A stretch of DNA of 64,000 bases from Natronohydrobacter sp. (GCA_020832555.1 JAFIEM010000002.1:36522-100521), one strand, 5' to 3'. Numbered from the stretch's first letter, positions 38,889 through 50,514 are shown. The notes: generated from the letters alone by a model not told the origin. Translations and numbers: made by a program.

Positions 38889-39502
38889 TGACGCTTGCGG
38901 CTTTCCTTGCTTTCGCGGGATTGTCGCTGATGGCCGCGATCAGCCCCGGCCCCGCCGTTCTGATGGCGGCGCGCACGGGGCTGACCGAAGGATTCCACAC
39001 AGGCGCCTGGCTTGCTGCGGGCATTGGCCTTGGCGCCGTGGTCTGGGCCAGTGCAGCGCTTTTTGGATTGGGGATGCTGTTCGCGCTCGCGCCTGCCCTG
39101 CTCTGGGCGTTCAAGATCGTGGGGGCAGCTTATCTGTGCTGGCTGGGATGGATGCTGTGGCGTTCTGCCCGTGACCCGCTTGATCTGAACGCGACCCCGG
39201 CCCTGCCGCGCTCTGCCGCATCGGCGTTCCGGTTGGGCCTGTTCACGCAGCTTGCGAACCCGAAGCCTGCCGTGATGTTCGCGGCAATCTTTCTGGGCAC
39301 TGTGCCGACCGCTACGCCGTTCTGGGTGCTGGCCGCGCTTCTCCTCGTCGTGTTTCTGAACGAATCGCTCTGGAACACCGCTGTTGCGCGCATCTTCTCG
39401 CTGAACCGCACCCGCGCGCGCTATATCTCTCTGAAAACCGTGATCGACCGGATCTTCGGCGCGGGTCTTGCGGCCCTGGGCGTCAAGATCGTGGCCACCT
39501 GA
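38888..39502 (+). CDS. LysE/RhtB-family exporter
   Basis: Inner-membrane protein of 204 aa with five to six hydrophobic segments. The family signature is seen as [32 protein letters not shown] (cited as [14 protein letters not shown]) near residue 21, followed by [11 protein letters not shown] and [15 protein letters not shown]. Such proteins export amino acids or derivatives; the substrate is unknown. TGATG links it to fabI and gpt follows after 11 bp, so fabI-lysE-gpt may be one transcript. Confidence 0.9.
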   Translation: MTLAAFLAFAGLSLMAAISPGPAVLMAARTGLTEGFHTGAWLAAGIGLGAVVWASAALFGLGMLFALAPALLWAFKIVGAAYLCWLGWMLWRSARDPLDLNATPALPRSAASAFRLGLFTQLANPKPAVMFAAIFLGTVPTATPFWVLAALLLVVFLNESLWNTAVARIFSLNRTRARYISLKTVIDRIFGAGLAALGVKIVAT

Positions 39503-39513
39503 AAGGCAAGACC

Positions 39514-40017
39514 ATGACCGACCGCCTGCCCCATGAAAAAGGCTTCCACATCAGCTGGGACCAGATCCACCGCGACAGCCGGGCGCTGGCATGGCGGCTG
39601 GACAAGCAAGGCCCCGATGGCGGGCAATGGCGCGCGGTTGTTGCGATCACGCGCGGCGGGCTTGCGCCTGCCATGATCATCGCGCGCGAACTCGATATCC
39701 GCGTGGTCGATACGATCAGCGTGAAATCCTATGACTGGCAGGAACAGACCGACGCCAAGGTGCTGAAAGCGCCTCAGGCCGAGATCATGGGCACCGATGG
39801 CGAAGGCGTGCTGATCATCGATGATCTGGTCGATACCGGCAAGACGCTGGAACTGGTGCGCAAGATGTTCCCCAAGGCCCATTTCGCGACTGTTTACGCG
39901 AAGCCGATGGGGCGCAATATGGTCGACAGTTTCATCACCGAAGTGTCCCAGGATACATGGATTTTCTTCCCCTGGGACATGGCGCTGCAATATGTGGAGC
40001 CCTATCGCGGGCGTTGA
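39514..40017 (+). CDS. gpt: Xanthine phosphoribosyltransferase
   Basis: Type I phosphoribosyltransferase of 167 aa for purine salvage (xanthine/guanine to the monophosphate). The PRPP loop is [16 protein letters not shown] near residue 97, preceded by [21 protein letters not shown]-terminal [10 protein letters not shown] is the Gpt-specific ending. It is convergent with cmk, with only 4 bp between the genes. Confidence 0.94.
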   Translation: MTDRLPHEKGFHISWDQIHRDSRALAWRLDKQGPDGGQWRAVVAITRGGLAPAMIIARELDIRVVDTISVKSYDWQEQTDAKVLKAPQAEIMGTDGEGVLIIDDLVDTGKTLELVRKMFPKAHFATVYAKPMGRNMVDSFITEVSQDTWIFFPWDMALQYVEPYRGR

Positions 40018-40021
40018 TCCT

Positions 40022-40609
40022 TCAGCGCTGACAAGCGGCGATCAGCGCACAGGCCCGTTCAACCGCCGCGTCGATGCTCAGATCACTCGTGTCGAGGATC
40101 ACGGCATCTTCTGCCGGTCGCAGGGGAGCATCCGCGCGGCCCATGTCGCGGGCATCGCGTGCGCGGACCTGCTCCAGAACCTCTGCCAATGTGCCCTCGC
40201 CAGTCTCGGCAAAGCGCCGCTCGGCCCTGACTTCGGGGCTGGCGGTCACAAAGAGTTTCACATCTGCATCCGGGCAGATCACCGTGCCGATATCGCGCCC
40301 GTCCAGAACCGCGCCCCCGTCACGTTGCGCAAATTCGCGCTGGAAGGCGATCAATGCCGCGCGCACCTCGGGGATGACGGCGACGCGGCTTGCGGCCTCG
40401 CCCGCAGCCATGCTGCGCAGATCGGGCCGCGCGAGGTCTTCGGCGCTCAGGCTTCGGGCCGCAGCGATAGGATCGCCGCCCTTCATGCCAACAGCCCGGT
40501 AGAGGAGCCCCGTGTCAAGATGCGCAAGGCCGAAATGCGACGCCACGGCGCGGCTGATCGTGCCTTTTCCGGCGGCGGCTGGCCCGTCTATCGCAACACA
40601 GAAATTCAT
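40022..40609 (-). CDS. cmk: Cytidylate kinase
   Basis: Phosphorylates CMP/dCMP; 195 aa. Opens [21 protein letters not shown] with the P-loop near residues 8-16. [28 protein letters not shown] and [21 protein letters not shown] are family blocks. The start at 40609 (MNFCVAIDG) is the family N terminus; the much longer open frame beyond it is antisense to the MipA gene and not coding. Confidence 0.95.
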   Translation of the reverse strand: MNFCVAIDGPAAAGKGTISRAVASHFGLAHLDTGLLYRAVGMKGGDPIAAARSLSAEDLARPDLRSMAAGEAASRVAVIPEVRAALIAFQREFAQRDGGAVLDGRDIGTVICPDADVKLFVTASPEVRAERRFAETGEGTLAEVLEQVRARDARDMGRADAPLRPAEDAVILDTSDLSIDAAVERACALIAACQR

Positions 40610-40759
40610 TGCGCCGATGCCTGCGTCGGGACCATGAGCGAAGCCGCGCCTGTCAGGTGGCAATTTTGGCACATTGTCTCTGTTTCCCCTGATGTGATTG
40701 GACCTTGCGTCGTATCGGTCTAATACAAGGGCCAAGTATCGAGAACAAGGAACGAGTCG

Positions 40760-41536
40760 ATGACCAGTACCCCTAAACTGACACTTGCAACTGCCCTCGC
40801 CCTCGGCGCACTCGCGCTGCCAGCGCAAGCTCAGAACAATGCGCTGTCCTTTTCCCTGACCGGGGGCGCAAAGGTCTCGCCGAAGTATTTTGGCTCCAGT
40901 GATTATCGTGTCGGTCCGACAGGCAGCATCGGCTTCAACGGACTGAGCTTTGGCTCGGTACAGATCGGCGATCCGGATGGTCCTACCCAATTCGCGCCGG
41001 GTGCCGCGCTGCGTGGCGCATTCCGTTTTATCCCCAAACGCGAAGGCAAGAATGAACTGGCCGGGATGGAGGACGTCAAGGCCTCGCTCGAAGTCGGCTT
41101 GCGCGCCCATTACACTGAGGAGTTCTGGCACGTTTACGCGGATCTGCGTTACGGCGTGATCGGGCACAAGGCGATTGCGGGCGAAGTTGGTGCAGATCTG
41201 ATCTGGCGCGATCCGAGCGGGCTGGTGCTGCATGGCGGTCCGCGCGCGGAATTCGGCAATAGCCGGTTCAACCGCACCTATTTCGGCGTTACGGCTGCCG
41301 AGGAAGCTGCAAGCGGACCGGCATTGACCCGATACACGCCATCCGGCGGCTTCCACTCGGTCGGGCTTGAAATCGGCGCATACCAGCCGCTCAACGCAGA
41401 TTGGGGCCTGACTGGTGCCGTGCGCTATGACCGCCTGCGCGGCGATGCGGCACGCTCGCCCATCGTTCAACAGGGCAGCCGCAATCAGTTCAGCGCTGAA
41501 ATCGGTCTGACGCGCCATTTCAACCTGCGCTTCTAA
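40760..41536 (+). CDS. MipA/OmpV-family outer membrane protein
   Basis: Protein of 258 aa with a signal peptide ([14 protein letters not shown], cleavage near residue 25). It then has alternating amphipathic strands and a terminal aromatic residue (HFNLRF), typical of an outer-membrane barrel. Blocks [14 protein letters not shown] and a repeated glycine-aromatic pattern fit MipA/OmpV. No peptidoglycan synthesis genes are adjacent, so MipA scaffold function should not be assumed. Confidence 0.88.
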   Translation: MTSTPKLTLATALALGALALPAQAQNNALSFSLTGGAKVSPKYFGSSDYRVGPTGSIGFNGLSFGSVQIGDPDGPTQFAPGAALRGAFRFIPKREGKNELAGMEDVKASLEVGLRAHYTEEFWHVYADLRYGVIGHKAIAGEVGADLIWRDPSGLVLHGGPRAEFGNSRFNRTYFGVTAAEEAASGPALTRYTPSGGFHSVGLEIGAYQPLNADWGLTGAVRYDRLRGDAARSPIVQQGSRNQFSAEIGLTRHFNLRF

Positions 41537-41609
41537 GGACAGCGATTCGGGCATGGCCAAGCGCGCAGCCGCGCGCTAGGTCTTGGGGACACCAAGGATC
41601 GGAGTTCCC

Positions 41610-43073
41610 ATGACTGACACGCCTCTGCCCGAGATCTGCGACATCTCTCTTGATGGCATCGCCACGCATGAGGGGCGGCTGGTGGTCTTTGCCGATACCG
41701 AGACGCCCCTGCCGCCCCTGACGCGGCATGCCGACAAGCTGATGCGCGGTGCCCTGTCGCGGGCTGCGGGCAGCGACGGCTTTGCCAGGATGAAACCCGG
41801 CGACGGGATGAGCCTTGCCTACCCAACGGGTCTGGCCGCCGAGTCGGTGCAACTCATCCGCCTGCCCAAACGCGCAGACGCGGCAATGCTGCGCCGTGCG
41901 GGTCTGAGCATCGGCAAGGCGCAGGGGCGCAGAGAAACGCTGATCTGCGCGAATACCCTACCGCTGGGCGAGATGCTGCGCGCTGCACTGTTGCGCGCCT
42001 ATCAGTATGAGGCGCAGAAATCCGATCCCAAGCCGGATTTCGGCCCATACCGCGTGATGGTCAAGTCACCCGAAGCCGCACAAGCCAGCGTGACCGAGGC
42101 CGCGGCCCTTGCCCGTGCCGTGCATCTGACCCGTGATCTGGTCAATGCGCCTGCCAATGTGCTGACCACGACGACCTTCGCCGCGCAGATCAAAGGAATG
42201 GAATCGCTTGGCCTGAAAGTCGAAATTCTGGAAGAGGCCGAGTTGCATGACCTTGGCATGCGCGCCCTGCTTGCTGTCGGGCAAGGGTCGGAAAGCCCCT
42301 CGAAGGTCGCGGTGATGCATTGGCAGGGGGCGGAAGGCGCGCCGCTTGCGGTGGTCGGCAAGGGCGTGATGTTCGACACAGGCGGCATATCGCTGAAACC
42401 CGGTGCGGGCATGGAAGAGATGACCATGGATATGGGCGGCGCGGCGGTCACGGTCGGGCTGATGCAGGCTTTGGCCACCCGGAAAGCGCGTGCGAATGTC
42501 GTCGGGCTGGTGGGGCTGGTCGAGAACATGCCCGATGCCCGCGCTCAGCGCCCCGGCGATGTCATCAAATCCATGAAAGGCGACATGATCGAGGTCATCA
42601 ATACCGATGCCGAGGGGCGTTTGGTGCTGGCTGATGTGCTCTGGTATGCGCAGGAACGGTTCAACCCTTCGGCCGTGATCGACCTTGCCACACTGACCGG
42701 CGCGATCATCATTGCGCTGGGGCATGAGAAGGCAGGCGTTTTTGCCAATGATGACGCGCTGGCCAATGCATTCCTGAAAGCGGCTTCGGATGTGGGCGAA
42801 GGCGCATGGCGCATGCCGCTGGACCCGGACTATGACGCGCTGATCAAGTCACGCATTGCCGATATCAAGAATACTGGCGGACGCCCTGCCGGCTCGATCA
42901 CGGCGGCGCAATTCCTGCAATGTTTCATCAAACCCGGCACGCCCTGGATGCATCTGGATATCGCGGGTGTGGCCCTGACCAAGTCTGACAGCGCGCATGC
43001 GCCCAAGGGGGCTTCGGGCTGGGGGGTGCTGGCGCTTGACGCGCTGATCCGGGCGCGGTTCGAGGAAGCGTGA
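41610..43073 (+). CDS. pepA: Leucyl aminopeptidase (M17)
   Basis: Cytosolic metallo-aminopeptidase of 487 aa. The metal-binding signature NTDAEGRL is near residue 333, with VGKGVMFDTGGISLKPG near 250 and MDMGGAAV following. The N-terminal domain is present at normal length. The ATG at 41610 has an upstream GGAG. holC overlaps or abuts its stop, the same pepA-holC order as in other proteobacteria. Confidence 0.95.
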   Translation: MTDTPLPEICDISLDGIATHEGRLVVFADTETPLPPLTRHADKLMRGALSRAAGSDGFARMKPGDGMSLAYPTGLAAESVQLIRLPKRADAAMLRRAGLSIGKAQGRRETLICANTLPLGEMLRAALLRAYQYEAQKSDPKPDFGPYRVMVKSPEAAQASVTEAAALARAVHLTRDLVNAPANVLTTTTFAAQIKGMESLGLKVEILEEAELHDLGMRALLAVGQGSESPSKVAVMHWQGAEGAPLAVVGKGVMFDTGGISLKPGAGMEEMTMDMGGAAVTVGLMQALATRKARANVVGLVGLVENMPDARAQRPGDVIKSMKGDMIEVINTDAEGRLVLADVLWYAQERFNPSAVIDLATLTGAIIIALGHEKAGVFANDDALANAFLKAASDVGEGAWRMPLDPDYDALIKSRIADIKNTGGRPAGSITAAQFLQCFIKPGTPWMHLDIAGVALTKSDSAHAPKGASGWGVLALDALIRARFEEA

Positions 43074-43078
43074 GTCGC

Positions 43079-43543
43079 ATGGGCAAGGCCATGTTCTACC
43101 ACCTGACCCATAGCACGCTGGAAGCGACCGCACGCACGCTGCTGTTGCGCGCGCTGGATCAGGGGTGGCGGGTGGCCTTGCGCGGGCGGGACCCTGCGGT
43201 TCTGGAGCGGCTGGATATGGCGCTGTGGACCGATGACAAGGCCGGGTTTCTGCCGCATGGTCTGGCTGGTGGGCCGCATGACGCGGATCAGCCGGTTTTG
43301 CTGACGACGGAAGATCACGCCCCGAACGGTGCCTGCTGCGTCATGGCGGTGGACCGCGCGCCGATCACGCCCGGCGAGGTCGCGGGGCTGGAACGGTTGT
43401 GGGTGCTGTTTGACGGGCAAGATGAAACTGCGGTCCAGAACGCGCGCGGCGATTGGAAAGCCATGACGACAGCCGGGGTTCTGGCGGAATACTGGTCCGA
43501 AGAGGGCGGACGTTGGGAAAAGAAAGCCCAATCCGGCAGTTGA
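43079..43543 (+). CDS. holC: DNA polymerase III subunit chi
   Basis: Clamp-loader accessory subunit of about 154 aa that contacts SSB. It opens MGKAMFYHLTHSTLEATARTLL and contains LWTDDKAGFLPHGLAGGP and LERLWVLFDGQDETAVQNAR, typical of alphaproteobacterial HolC. Two starts are possible: GTG at 43070 overlapping the pepA stop, or the ATG at 43079 used here. GAGGA at 43062-43066 is closer to optimal distance for neither, so the choice is open. Confidence 0.9.
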   Translation: MGKAMFYHLTHSTLEATARTLLLRALDQGWRVALRGRDPAVLERLDMALWTDDKAGFLPHGLAGGPHDADQPVLLTTEDHAPNGACCVMAVDRAPITPGEVAGLERLWVLFDGQDETAVQNARGDWKAMTTAGVLAEYWSEEGGRWEKKAQSGS

Positions 43544-43644
43544 GCGCGCGCAGCGCTGCACAGCCCCTGTGTCGGCATGGGGAATAGCCAGTCGGGGCGC
43601 ATGTCGCCTATGTCGGGTCCAGTTTGAACAAAAGGACTGCTGAC

Positions 43645-44043
43645 ATGACAAACACTTCGCTTCTTCTGGTCGCGCGTATCCTGCTCGGCCTGCTTTTCGT
43701 CGTTGCAGGCTTCGGCAAGCTTGGCAATGTGGACGGTTTCGGGGCTTATATGGCGTCGGGCGGTGTTCCGGCCATTCTGGCCTGGCCGGTGGTACTGTTT
43801 GAAATCCTCGGGGGCCTTGCCCTGATCGCGGGCTTTCAGACCCGTATCGCAGCACTGGCACTCGCGGCATTCTGTGTGCTCTCTGGCCTGCTTTATCACT
43901 TCGACCCGGCGGACCAGATGCAGATGACCAATCTTCTGAAAAACCTTGGTCTTGCAGGGGGGTATCTGGCGCTCTTCGTCACTGGCCCAGGTGCCTGGTC
44001 GCTGGATGCGAAACTTGGCCGCAACAGCGCAGCTTTCGCATGA
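43645..44043 (+). CDS. DoxX-family membrane protein
   Basis: Protein of 132 aa with four hydrophobic segments. LLVARILLGLLFVVAGFGKLGN near the N terminus, the GVPAILAWPVVLFEILGGLALIAGF segment and the acidic HFDPADQMQMTNLLKNLGLAGGYL block are DoxX hallmarks (cited in part: GLLFVVAGFGKLGN, FDPADQMQMTNLLKN). The start at 43645 follows AAAAGGA. DoxX-like proteins have been linked to redox balance, but no role can be assigned here. Confidence 0.88.
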   Translation: MTNTSLLLVARILLGLLFVVAGFGKLGNVDGFGAYMASGGVPAILAWPVVLFEILGGLALIAGFQTRIAALALAAFCVLSGLLYHFDPADQMQMTNLLKNLGLAGGYLALFVTGPGAWSLDAKLGRNSAAFA

Positions 44044-44047
44044 AGCC

Positions 44048-44078
44048 CAAAAAGGGCGGGTTCATCCCCGCCCTTTTG
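44048..44078. terminator. Bidirectional terminator between doxX-like gene and mcm
   Basis: Stem AAAAGGGCGGG / CCCGCCCTTTT around a short loop, with A and T runs on both sides. It serves the convergent DoxX and mutase genes. Confidence 0.9.
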
Positions 44079-44102
44079 CATGCCTGATACCGGTGTTGCG
44101 CT

Positions 44103-46241
<2,139 letters not shown>

Positions 46242-46337
46242 GGCTGGTCCTTTCTGTCGTCAATTCGCGGCAAATGAATGCCCGCTCTGGTGTTTTCCGG
46301 AAAACCGCGCCTATATAAGACCCATGCAGGAGGACAC

Positions 46338-46829
46338 ATGAAACTGGTCTGGACGCTTGTTTTCGCACTGATTTTCCCGCTCACCCTCGGCGCGACCGAA
46401 GGGGTGGAGCAGGATGCGACCGAGATGGCCGCAGAAGAGATTGCCCCTAACCCCGATGAGGAACTCCTGTTCCTCGACGCGCGCGAGATCGATGTGCGCG
46501 ACTTCATCTGGACGCGGCGGTTGATCGTGGTCATGGCCGACACGCCCGATGATCCGCAATTCACCCGGCAACTGGACGCATTGCGCGAGCGGGACATGGA
46601 GTTTGTCGCCCGCGATGCGGTCGTGATTTTCGATGCCCATCCTGCCGACCGCAGCCCGCTGCGGCAAGTGCTGCGCCCGCGTGGTTTCATGACCGCGATC
46701 ATCGACAAGGATGGCGAGGTCAAGGCCCGCCGCCCCGCCGTGCGCTCGGGACGCGAATTGATGGCGGTGATCGACCGGTTTCCGACACGGCGGCAGGAAA
46801 TGCTGGAACGGCTGCCCTCGGGGCGCTGA
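46338..46829 (+). CDS. DUF4174 exported protein
   Basis: Protein of 163 aa with a signal peptide (WTLVFALIFPLTLGATE). The DUF4174 domain begins near residue 48 (VRDFIWTRRLIVVMADTPDDPQFTRQLDAL, cited as FIWTRRLIVVMADTPDD) and ends RQEMLERLPSGR. The fold looks thioredoxin-like without Cys. The start at 46338 follows AGGAGG. It lies on the opposite strand inside the propionate cluster and shares a 96-bp divergent promoter region with mcm. Confidence 0.85.
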   Translation: MKLVWTLVFALIFPLTLGATEGVEQDATEMAAEEIAPNPDEELLFLDAREIDVRDFIWTRRLIVVMADTPDDPQFTRQLDALRERDMEFVARDAVVIFDAHPADRSPLRQVLRPRGFMTAIIDKDGEVKARRPAVRSGRELMAVIDRFPTRRQEMLERLPSGR

Positions 46830-46916
46830 CCTGCAATTTCCAGATTGCGGCTGACGCCAGATTTATCTTTCAGGGGGCTGCCGCCCCCACCAGCCCCAAG
46901 GGGCAGGTTCCCCCGC

Positions 46917-46938
46917 GAGTATTTGGGGCAAGATGAAA
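46917..46938 (-). repeat. Dispersed 22-nt repeat, copy 4 (inverted)
   Basis: Inverted copy (GAGTATTTGG then GGCAAGATGAAA on the plus strand) with GC-rich hairpins GGGGGCTGCCGCCCCC at 46873-46888 beside it. It fills the gap between the convergent DUF4174 and four-TM genes. Confidence 0.7.
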
Positions 46939-46941
46939 CTG

Positions 46942-47322
46942 TCATTGGTAATATCCGATCTTCTCGGCATAGCCGGACATCAGCCACCAACCGGGTCCGA
47001 AGACACCGGCGAGCCAGAAGACAAAGGCGGTGCCGGGATCGAGCAGACCCAGCCAGACCACGCCTGCCATGATCGCGCCCACGCCGTAAACCAGCCCGCC
47101 ACCGACGGCAACGAATTCCAGCCCCAATCGGATGCGGCTGAGAAGCGGGAAAAGGCCGTGGAAAAGCGCCATTCCACCGAGCGGAGGCAGGAGCAAAAGC
47201 ACCAGATAGCCGTCGCGCACGCCCTCGATCAGTTGTGTCAGGATGACCCAGGCCAGCACCAGCCCTGCGAAGAAGCACAGGAAATAGGTCGCGAACAGAC
47301 GCAGGGGCGTGCGTTTCATCAT
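46942..47322 (-). CDS. Small four-TM membrane protein in the pcc cluster
   Basis: Protein of 126 aa that is almost entirely hydrophobic, with four membrane segments (about 10-30, 38-60, 68-88, 98-118). Its start overlaps the pccA stop (ATGA), so it is translationally coupled to the carboxylase subunit. I recognise no family. The coupling is consistent with a role connected to propionyl-CoA metabolism, but that is inference only. Confidence 0.78.
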   Translation of the reverse strand: MMKRTPLRLFATYFLCFFAGLVLAWVILTQLIEGVRDGYLVLLLLPPLGGMALFHGLFPLLSRIRLGLEFVAVGGGLVYGVGAIMAGVVWLGLLDPGTAFVFWLAGVFGPGWWLMSGYAEKIGYYQ

Positions 47323-49316
47323 TCGAACTCCATGATCACATCATCCACCGCCAGCGAGGCGCCGGGAGCGGCGTTGATCCTGGTCACGCGCCCCTTGCGT
47401 TCGGCGCGCAGGATGTTTTCCATCTTCATGGCTTCGACTGTCGCCAGCGCCTGCCCCTCGAACACTTCCTGCCCTTCCTCGACCGCAATGGAGACGACCA
47501 TGCCCGGCATCGGGCAGAGCAGAAGTTTCGACGTGTCGGGCGGCATTTTCTCGGGCATGAGCTGCGCGAGTTCTGCCTGACGGGGAGCGAACACATGCAC
47601 TTTCAGATCCGCCCCGCGCAAGCGGATACGGTAGCCCCCCGGCAGTTTACCGACCTTCATGACCAGCGGCGTGCCATTCACCATCAACCGCGCGAGCGGC
47701 TGGCCGGGCTGCCAGTCCGAAGTGATCCGGTATGCTTGCCCCTCCAGTGTCACACTGGCCCCTTCGCGGTCGGCCTGGATTGTCCCGCTCAGGCTTTGGC
47801 CCGCGATCATCACCACCCAATCGGTACCGACAACGCGCTCATGATTGTCCATCCGTCCCGAGACGCGCGCGCGGCGGATTTCAGCGACGCGGTTCATCGC
47901 ACAGGCCGCAGCGGCCACGCGGTGGATCAGATCACCGTCGAGCGTCGCACCTTCGAAACCGTCGGGATATTCCTCGGCGATGAAGGCTGTCGTGATCTCG
48001 CCCGAGACAAAGCGCGGATGGTCCATGACCGCTGAGAGGAAGGGCAGATTATGGCCGATCCCTTCCAGTTCGAACTCATCGAGCGCGAGGCGCATTTCCT
48101 CGATCGCCTGCCCGCGCGTGGGCGCCCAGGTGCAGAGTTTCGCGATCATCGGGTCATAATACATGCTGATCTCGCCGCCCTCATAGACGCCGGTATCGTT
48201 GCGCACGGCGCGTGCGGTTTCCGCCACTTCCGCAGGTGGGCGGTAGCGGGTCAGACGGCCAATCGAGGGAAGGAAGTTGCGGTAAGGATCTTCGGCATAG
48301 AGGCGGCTTTCCATCGCCCAGCCGTTGATCTTCAGGTCAGACTGCGCGAAGGGCAGTTTTTGTCCTGCCGCCACGCGGATCATCTGCTCGACCAGATCGA
48401 CGCCGGTGATCAGTTCCGTGACCGGGTGTTCCACCTGCAAGCGGGTGTTCATTTCAAGGAAGTAGAAATTACGCGCGCCGTCTACGATGAACTCGACCGT
48501 GCCCGCCGAGGTGTAGCCCACCGCCTGCGCCAAGGCGCAAGCCTGCTCGCCCATCGCCTTGCGGGTCGCCTCATCCAGAAACGGCGAGGGCGCTTCCTCG
48601 ATCACCTTCTGGTTGCGGCGCTGGATCGAGCATTCGCGCTCGTGCAGATAGACGCAATTGCCGTGCGCGTCGGCCAGCACCTGAATTTCGATATGGCGCG
48701 GCTGGGTCACGAATTTCTCGATGAAAATCCGGTCATCGCCGAAACTGGACGCCGCCTCGTTCTTCGAAGACTGGAAACCCTCGCGCGCTTCCTCGTCATT
48801 CCAGGCGATCCGCATGCCCTTGCCACCGCCCCCGGCGCTGGCCTTGATCATCACCGGATAGCCGATCTCGTTCGAGATCTTCACCGCTTCATCCGCATCG
48901 GCGATCAGGCCCATATAGCCCGGAACCGTGCTGACCCCGGCTTCCTGCGCCAGTTTCTTCGAGGTGATCTTGTCGCCCATCGCCTCGATGGCCCCGGCGG
49001 GCGGGCCGATGAAGGCCACGCCTTCCGCGGCCAGCGCCTCGGCGAATTTCATGTTCTCGGAGAGAAACCCATAGCCCGGATGCACCGCTTCCGCGCCGGT
49101 CTGGCGGATCGCGTCCATGATCTTGTCAATCACGATATAGGATTGGTTCGCGGGCGGCGGGCCGATATGGACGGCTTCATCGGCCATCTTGACATGCAGC
49201 GCATTTCGGTCGGCGTCCGAATAGACCGCGACGGTCTTGATCCCCATCTTGCGGGCGGTCTTGATCACGCGGCAGGCAATTTCTCCGCGGTTGGCGATCA
49301 GGATTTTCGAGAACAT
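47319..49316 (-). CDS. pccA: Propionyl-CoA carboxylase, alpha (biotin) subunit
   Basis: Protein of 665 aa: biotin carboxylase domain (N-terminal, opening MFSKILIANRGEIACRV), a BT linker domain and a biotinyl domain. ATP-grasp loop MIKASAGGGGKGMR is near residue 160, RRNQKVIEEAPSP near 237 and the biotin site EAMKME about 35 residues from the end. The start at 49316 follows GGAGAGGAG. Together with PccB it carboxylates propionyl-CoA. Confidence 0.96.
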   Translation of the reverse strand: MFSKILIANRGEIACRVIKTARKMGIKTVAVYSDADRNALHVKMADEAVHIGPPPANQSYIVIDKIMDAIRQTGAEAVHPGYGFLSENMKFAEALAAEGVAFIGPPAGAIEAMGDKITSKKLAQEAGVSTVPGYMGLIADADEAVKISNEIGYPVMIKASAGGGGKGMRIAWNDEEAREGFQSSKNEAASSFGDDRIFIEKFVTQPRHIEIQVLADAHGNCVYLHERECSIQRRNQKVIEEAPSPFLDEATRKAMGEQACALAQAVGYTSAGTVEFIVDGARNFYFLEMNTRLQVEHPVTELITGVDLVEQMIRVAAGQKLPFAQSDLKINGWAMESRLYAEDPYRNFLPSIGRLTRYRPPAEVAETARAVRNDTGVYEGGEISMYYDPMIAKLCTWAPTRGQAIEEMRLALDEFELEGIGHNLPFLSAVMDHPRFVSGEITTAFIAEEYPDGFEGATLDGDLIHRVAAAACAMNRVAEIRRARVSGRMDNHERVVGTDWVVMIAGQSLSGTIQADREGASVTLEGQAYRITSDWQPGQPLARLMVNGTPLVMKVGKLPGGYRIRLRGADLKVHVFAPRQAELAQLMPEKMPPDTSKLLLCPMPGMVVSIAVEEGQEVFEGQALATVEAMKMENILRAERKGRVTRINAAPGASLAVDDVIMEFE

Positions 49317-49353
49317 ACTGGCTCCTCTCCAGGACAGGTCGGGGACTGAGTGC

Positions 49354-49734
49354 TCAGTCTTCCCATGTATCAAAGGCAAATTCGGACGATCCGTCGAAAA
49401 GCTGCGGGAAACTGGCCTCTGCCGCGCGCATGTCGACGCGCAGAAGCTGATCATAGCTGACAGGATCAAAGGGGTCGGACGCCGAGACCACTTCGCGCCC
49501 CAGAAGCCAGGACAGGCGGCCTGCGTCGAGATTGCCGCGCTCGAAGGGTGCGTCCCCGAAATGCGCGATCAGCGCGCCGAGGAAAGCCTCGTCGGCACGC
49601 CGGTCGATGGTCTTGCGGTCCGCAAAGCGTTTGCGCGGCTGCAAGGGTGTCACGCCCTTGGGGTTGGCGCGGCGGATGGTAAACTGGAAATCTGTGCTGG
49701 GCAGACGCCCCGGAAAACCGCGATGTTTCAGCAT
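49354..49734 (-). CDS. Conserved hypothetical between pccA and the small lipoproteins
   Basis: Soluble protein of 126 aa opening MLKHRGFPGRLPSTDFQFTI, rich in Arg and Asp, with no signal peptide or membrane span. FADRKTIDRRADEAFLGALIAHFGD and LLGREVVSASDPFDP look conserved in style but I recognise no domain. It ends 37 bp before the pccA start on the same strand and is probably in the pcc transcript. Confidence 0.68.
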   Translation of the reverse strand: MLKHRGFPGRLPSTDFQFTIRRANPKGVTPLQPRKRFADRKTIDRRADEAFLGALIAHFGDAPFERGNLDAGRLSWLLGREVVSASDPFDPVSYDQLLRVDMRAAEASFPQLFDGSSEFAFDTWED

Positions 49735-49806
49735 GGGCGCCCCTCCGAGCGGGGCGCCGCTGTCGCGTCTGCCGCATCAGGCCGGGAAACCAGGCCTGCG
49801 CGTGTT

Positions 49807-49947
49807 TCAGCGATACTTGCCTTTGCCTGCGACGGGCTCAACCATGATCGGTTGCGCCATGACAGGCTCGGGTGCGGGGGCCTTGCGGGCACAGGCCGAG
49901 AGCGCGAGGGTTGCGCCGACGGCAAGCATGATAGTGATCTTTGACAT
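49807..49947 (-). CDS. 46-aa lipoprotein, paralogue A
   Basis: Very short gene. MSKITIMLAVGATLALSAC is a lipoprotein signal with Cys at residue 19; the mature part is only 28 aa (ARKAPAPEPVMAQP, then VEPVAGKGKYR). A good CAGGAG lies 8 nt upstream of the ATG. A second gene 234 bp away encodes the same layout: CARKAP, Pro/Glu repeats, EP, KGKY ending. It lies between pccB and pccA on the same strand. Confidence 0.75.
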   Translation of the reverse strand: MSKITIMLAVGATLALSACARKAPAPEPVMAQPIMVEPVAGKGKYR

Positions 49948-50181
49948 GAAAAACTCCTGTTGACGGGTTCGACCGAAGCCCTGACAGGCAAAACCAGCCA
50001 GTAACGTGCCGAAGCGCGGCGGTGAACACAGCGCCGAGTCCGAAGGCTAGCGGAAGCCGGGCGAGCTGACCACAGGAAATTTTCAAAGCATGCAAAAAAC
50101 AGCCCTGACGCTGCGCGCCGAGCTGGCATGCGGATAATTGCGCGGGTTGGGGCAGAGCGAAGGCCCTGCCCCGAAAACCAG

Positions 50182-50325
50182 TTAGTGGTATTTGCCTTTG
50201 CTCGATGCCGGCTCGACATAGATCGGCGCGCCAATCGGTTCGAAGGTCGGCTCGGGAGCCTTCCGTGCGCAGGTGGCCGGGATGAGGGACACCAGGAACG
50301 CGGACACAAGAGCGAGTTTCGCCAT
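50182..50325 (-). CDS. 47-aa lipoprotein, paralogue B
   Basis: Starts MAKLALVSAFLVSLIPATC with a lipoprotein-like signal and Cys at residue 19. The mature part is ARKAPEPTFEP, then IYVEPASSKGKYH. It is preceded by CAGGAG. It shares the CARKAP motif and the KGKY tail with the neighbouring 46-aa gene, so the two arose by tandem duplication. The lipobox is weaker (PATC). An inverted repeat lies 70-97 bp upstream. Confidence 0.72.
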   Translation of the reverse strand: MAKLALVSAFLVSLIPATCARKAPEPTFEPIGAPIYVEPASSKGKYH

Positions 50326-50394
50326 AATATTCTCCTGCTCGTATTGCCTGAGCGCAGTGTTTTGGTTTCACGCGCCCTTTGTTTTTCACATATA

Positions 50395-50422
50395 TGCGCC
50401 AGAACGGACGCATACTGGCGCA
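50395..50422. repeat. Inverted repeat upstream of lipoprotein B
   Basis: TGCGCCAG (50395-50402) and CTGGCGCA (50415-50422), extended by one A/T pair, with a 12-nt spacer. Both outer flanks are AT-rich (ATAT and CATAT). Operator-like geometry. Confidence 0.55.
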
Positions 50423-50514
50423 TCATATCGGGTTTGCAGAATCCTGACCACGAAAAACTTATCATGCCATCGGCTTGTGGCGCGCTTGCATCATCTTGCC
50501 TGCTGTGGATCGGG

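Noticed and set aside
40610..41560. Large N-terminal extension of cmk
   Set aside because: Antisense to the MipA gene; Cmk family N terminus is at 40609.
46242..46337. Cobalamin riboswitch upstream of the B12-dependent mutase
   Set aside because: Only 96 bp to the divergent gene and no B12-box-like conserved core seen.
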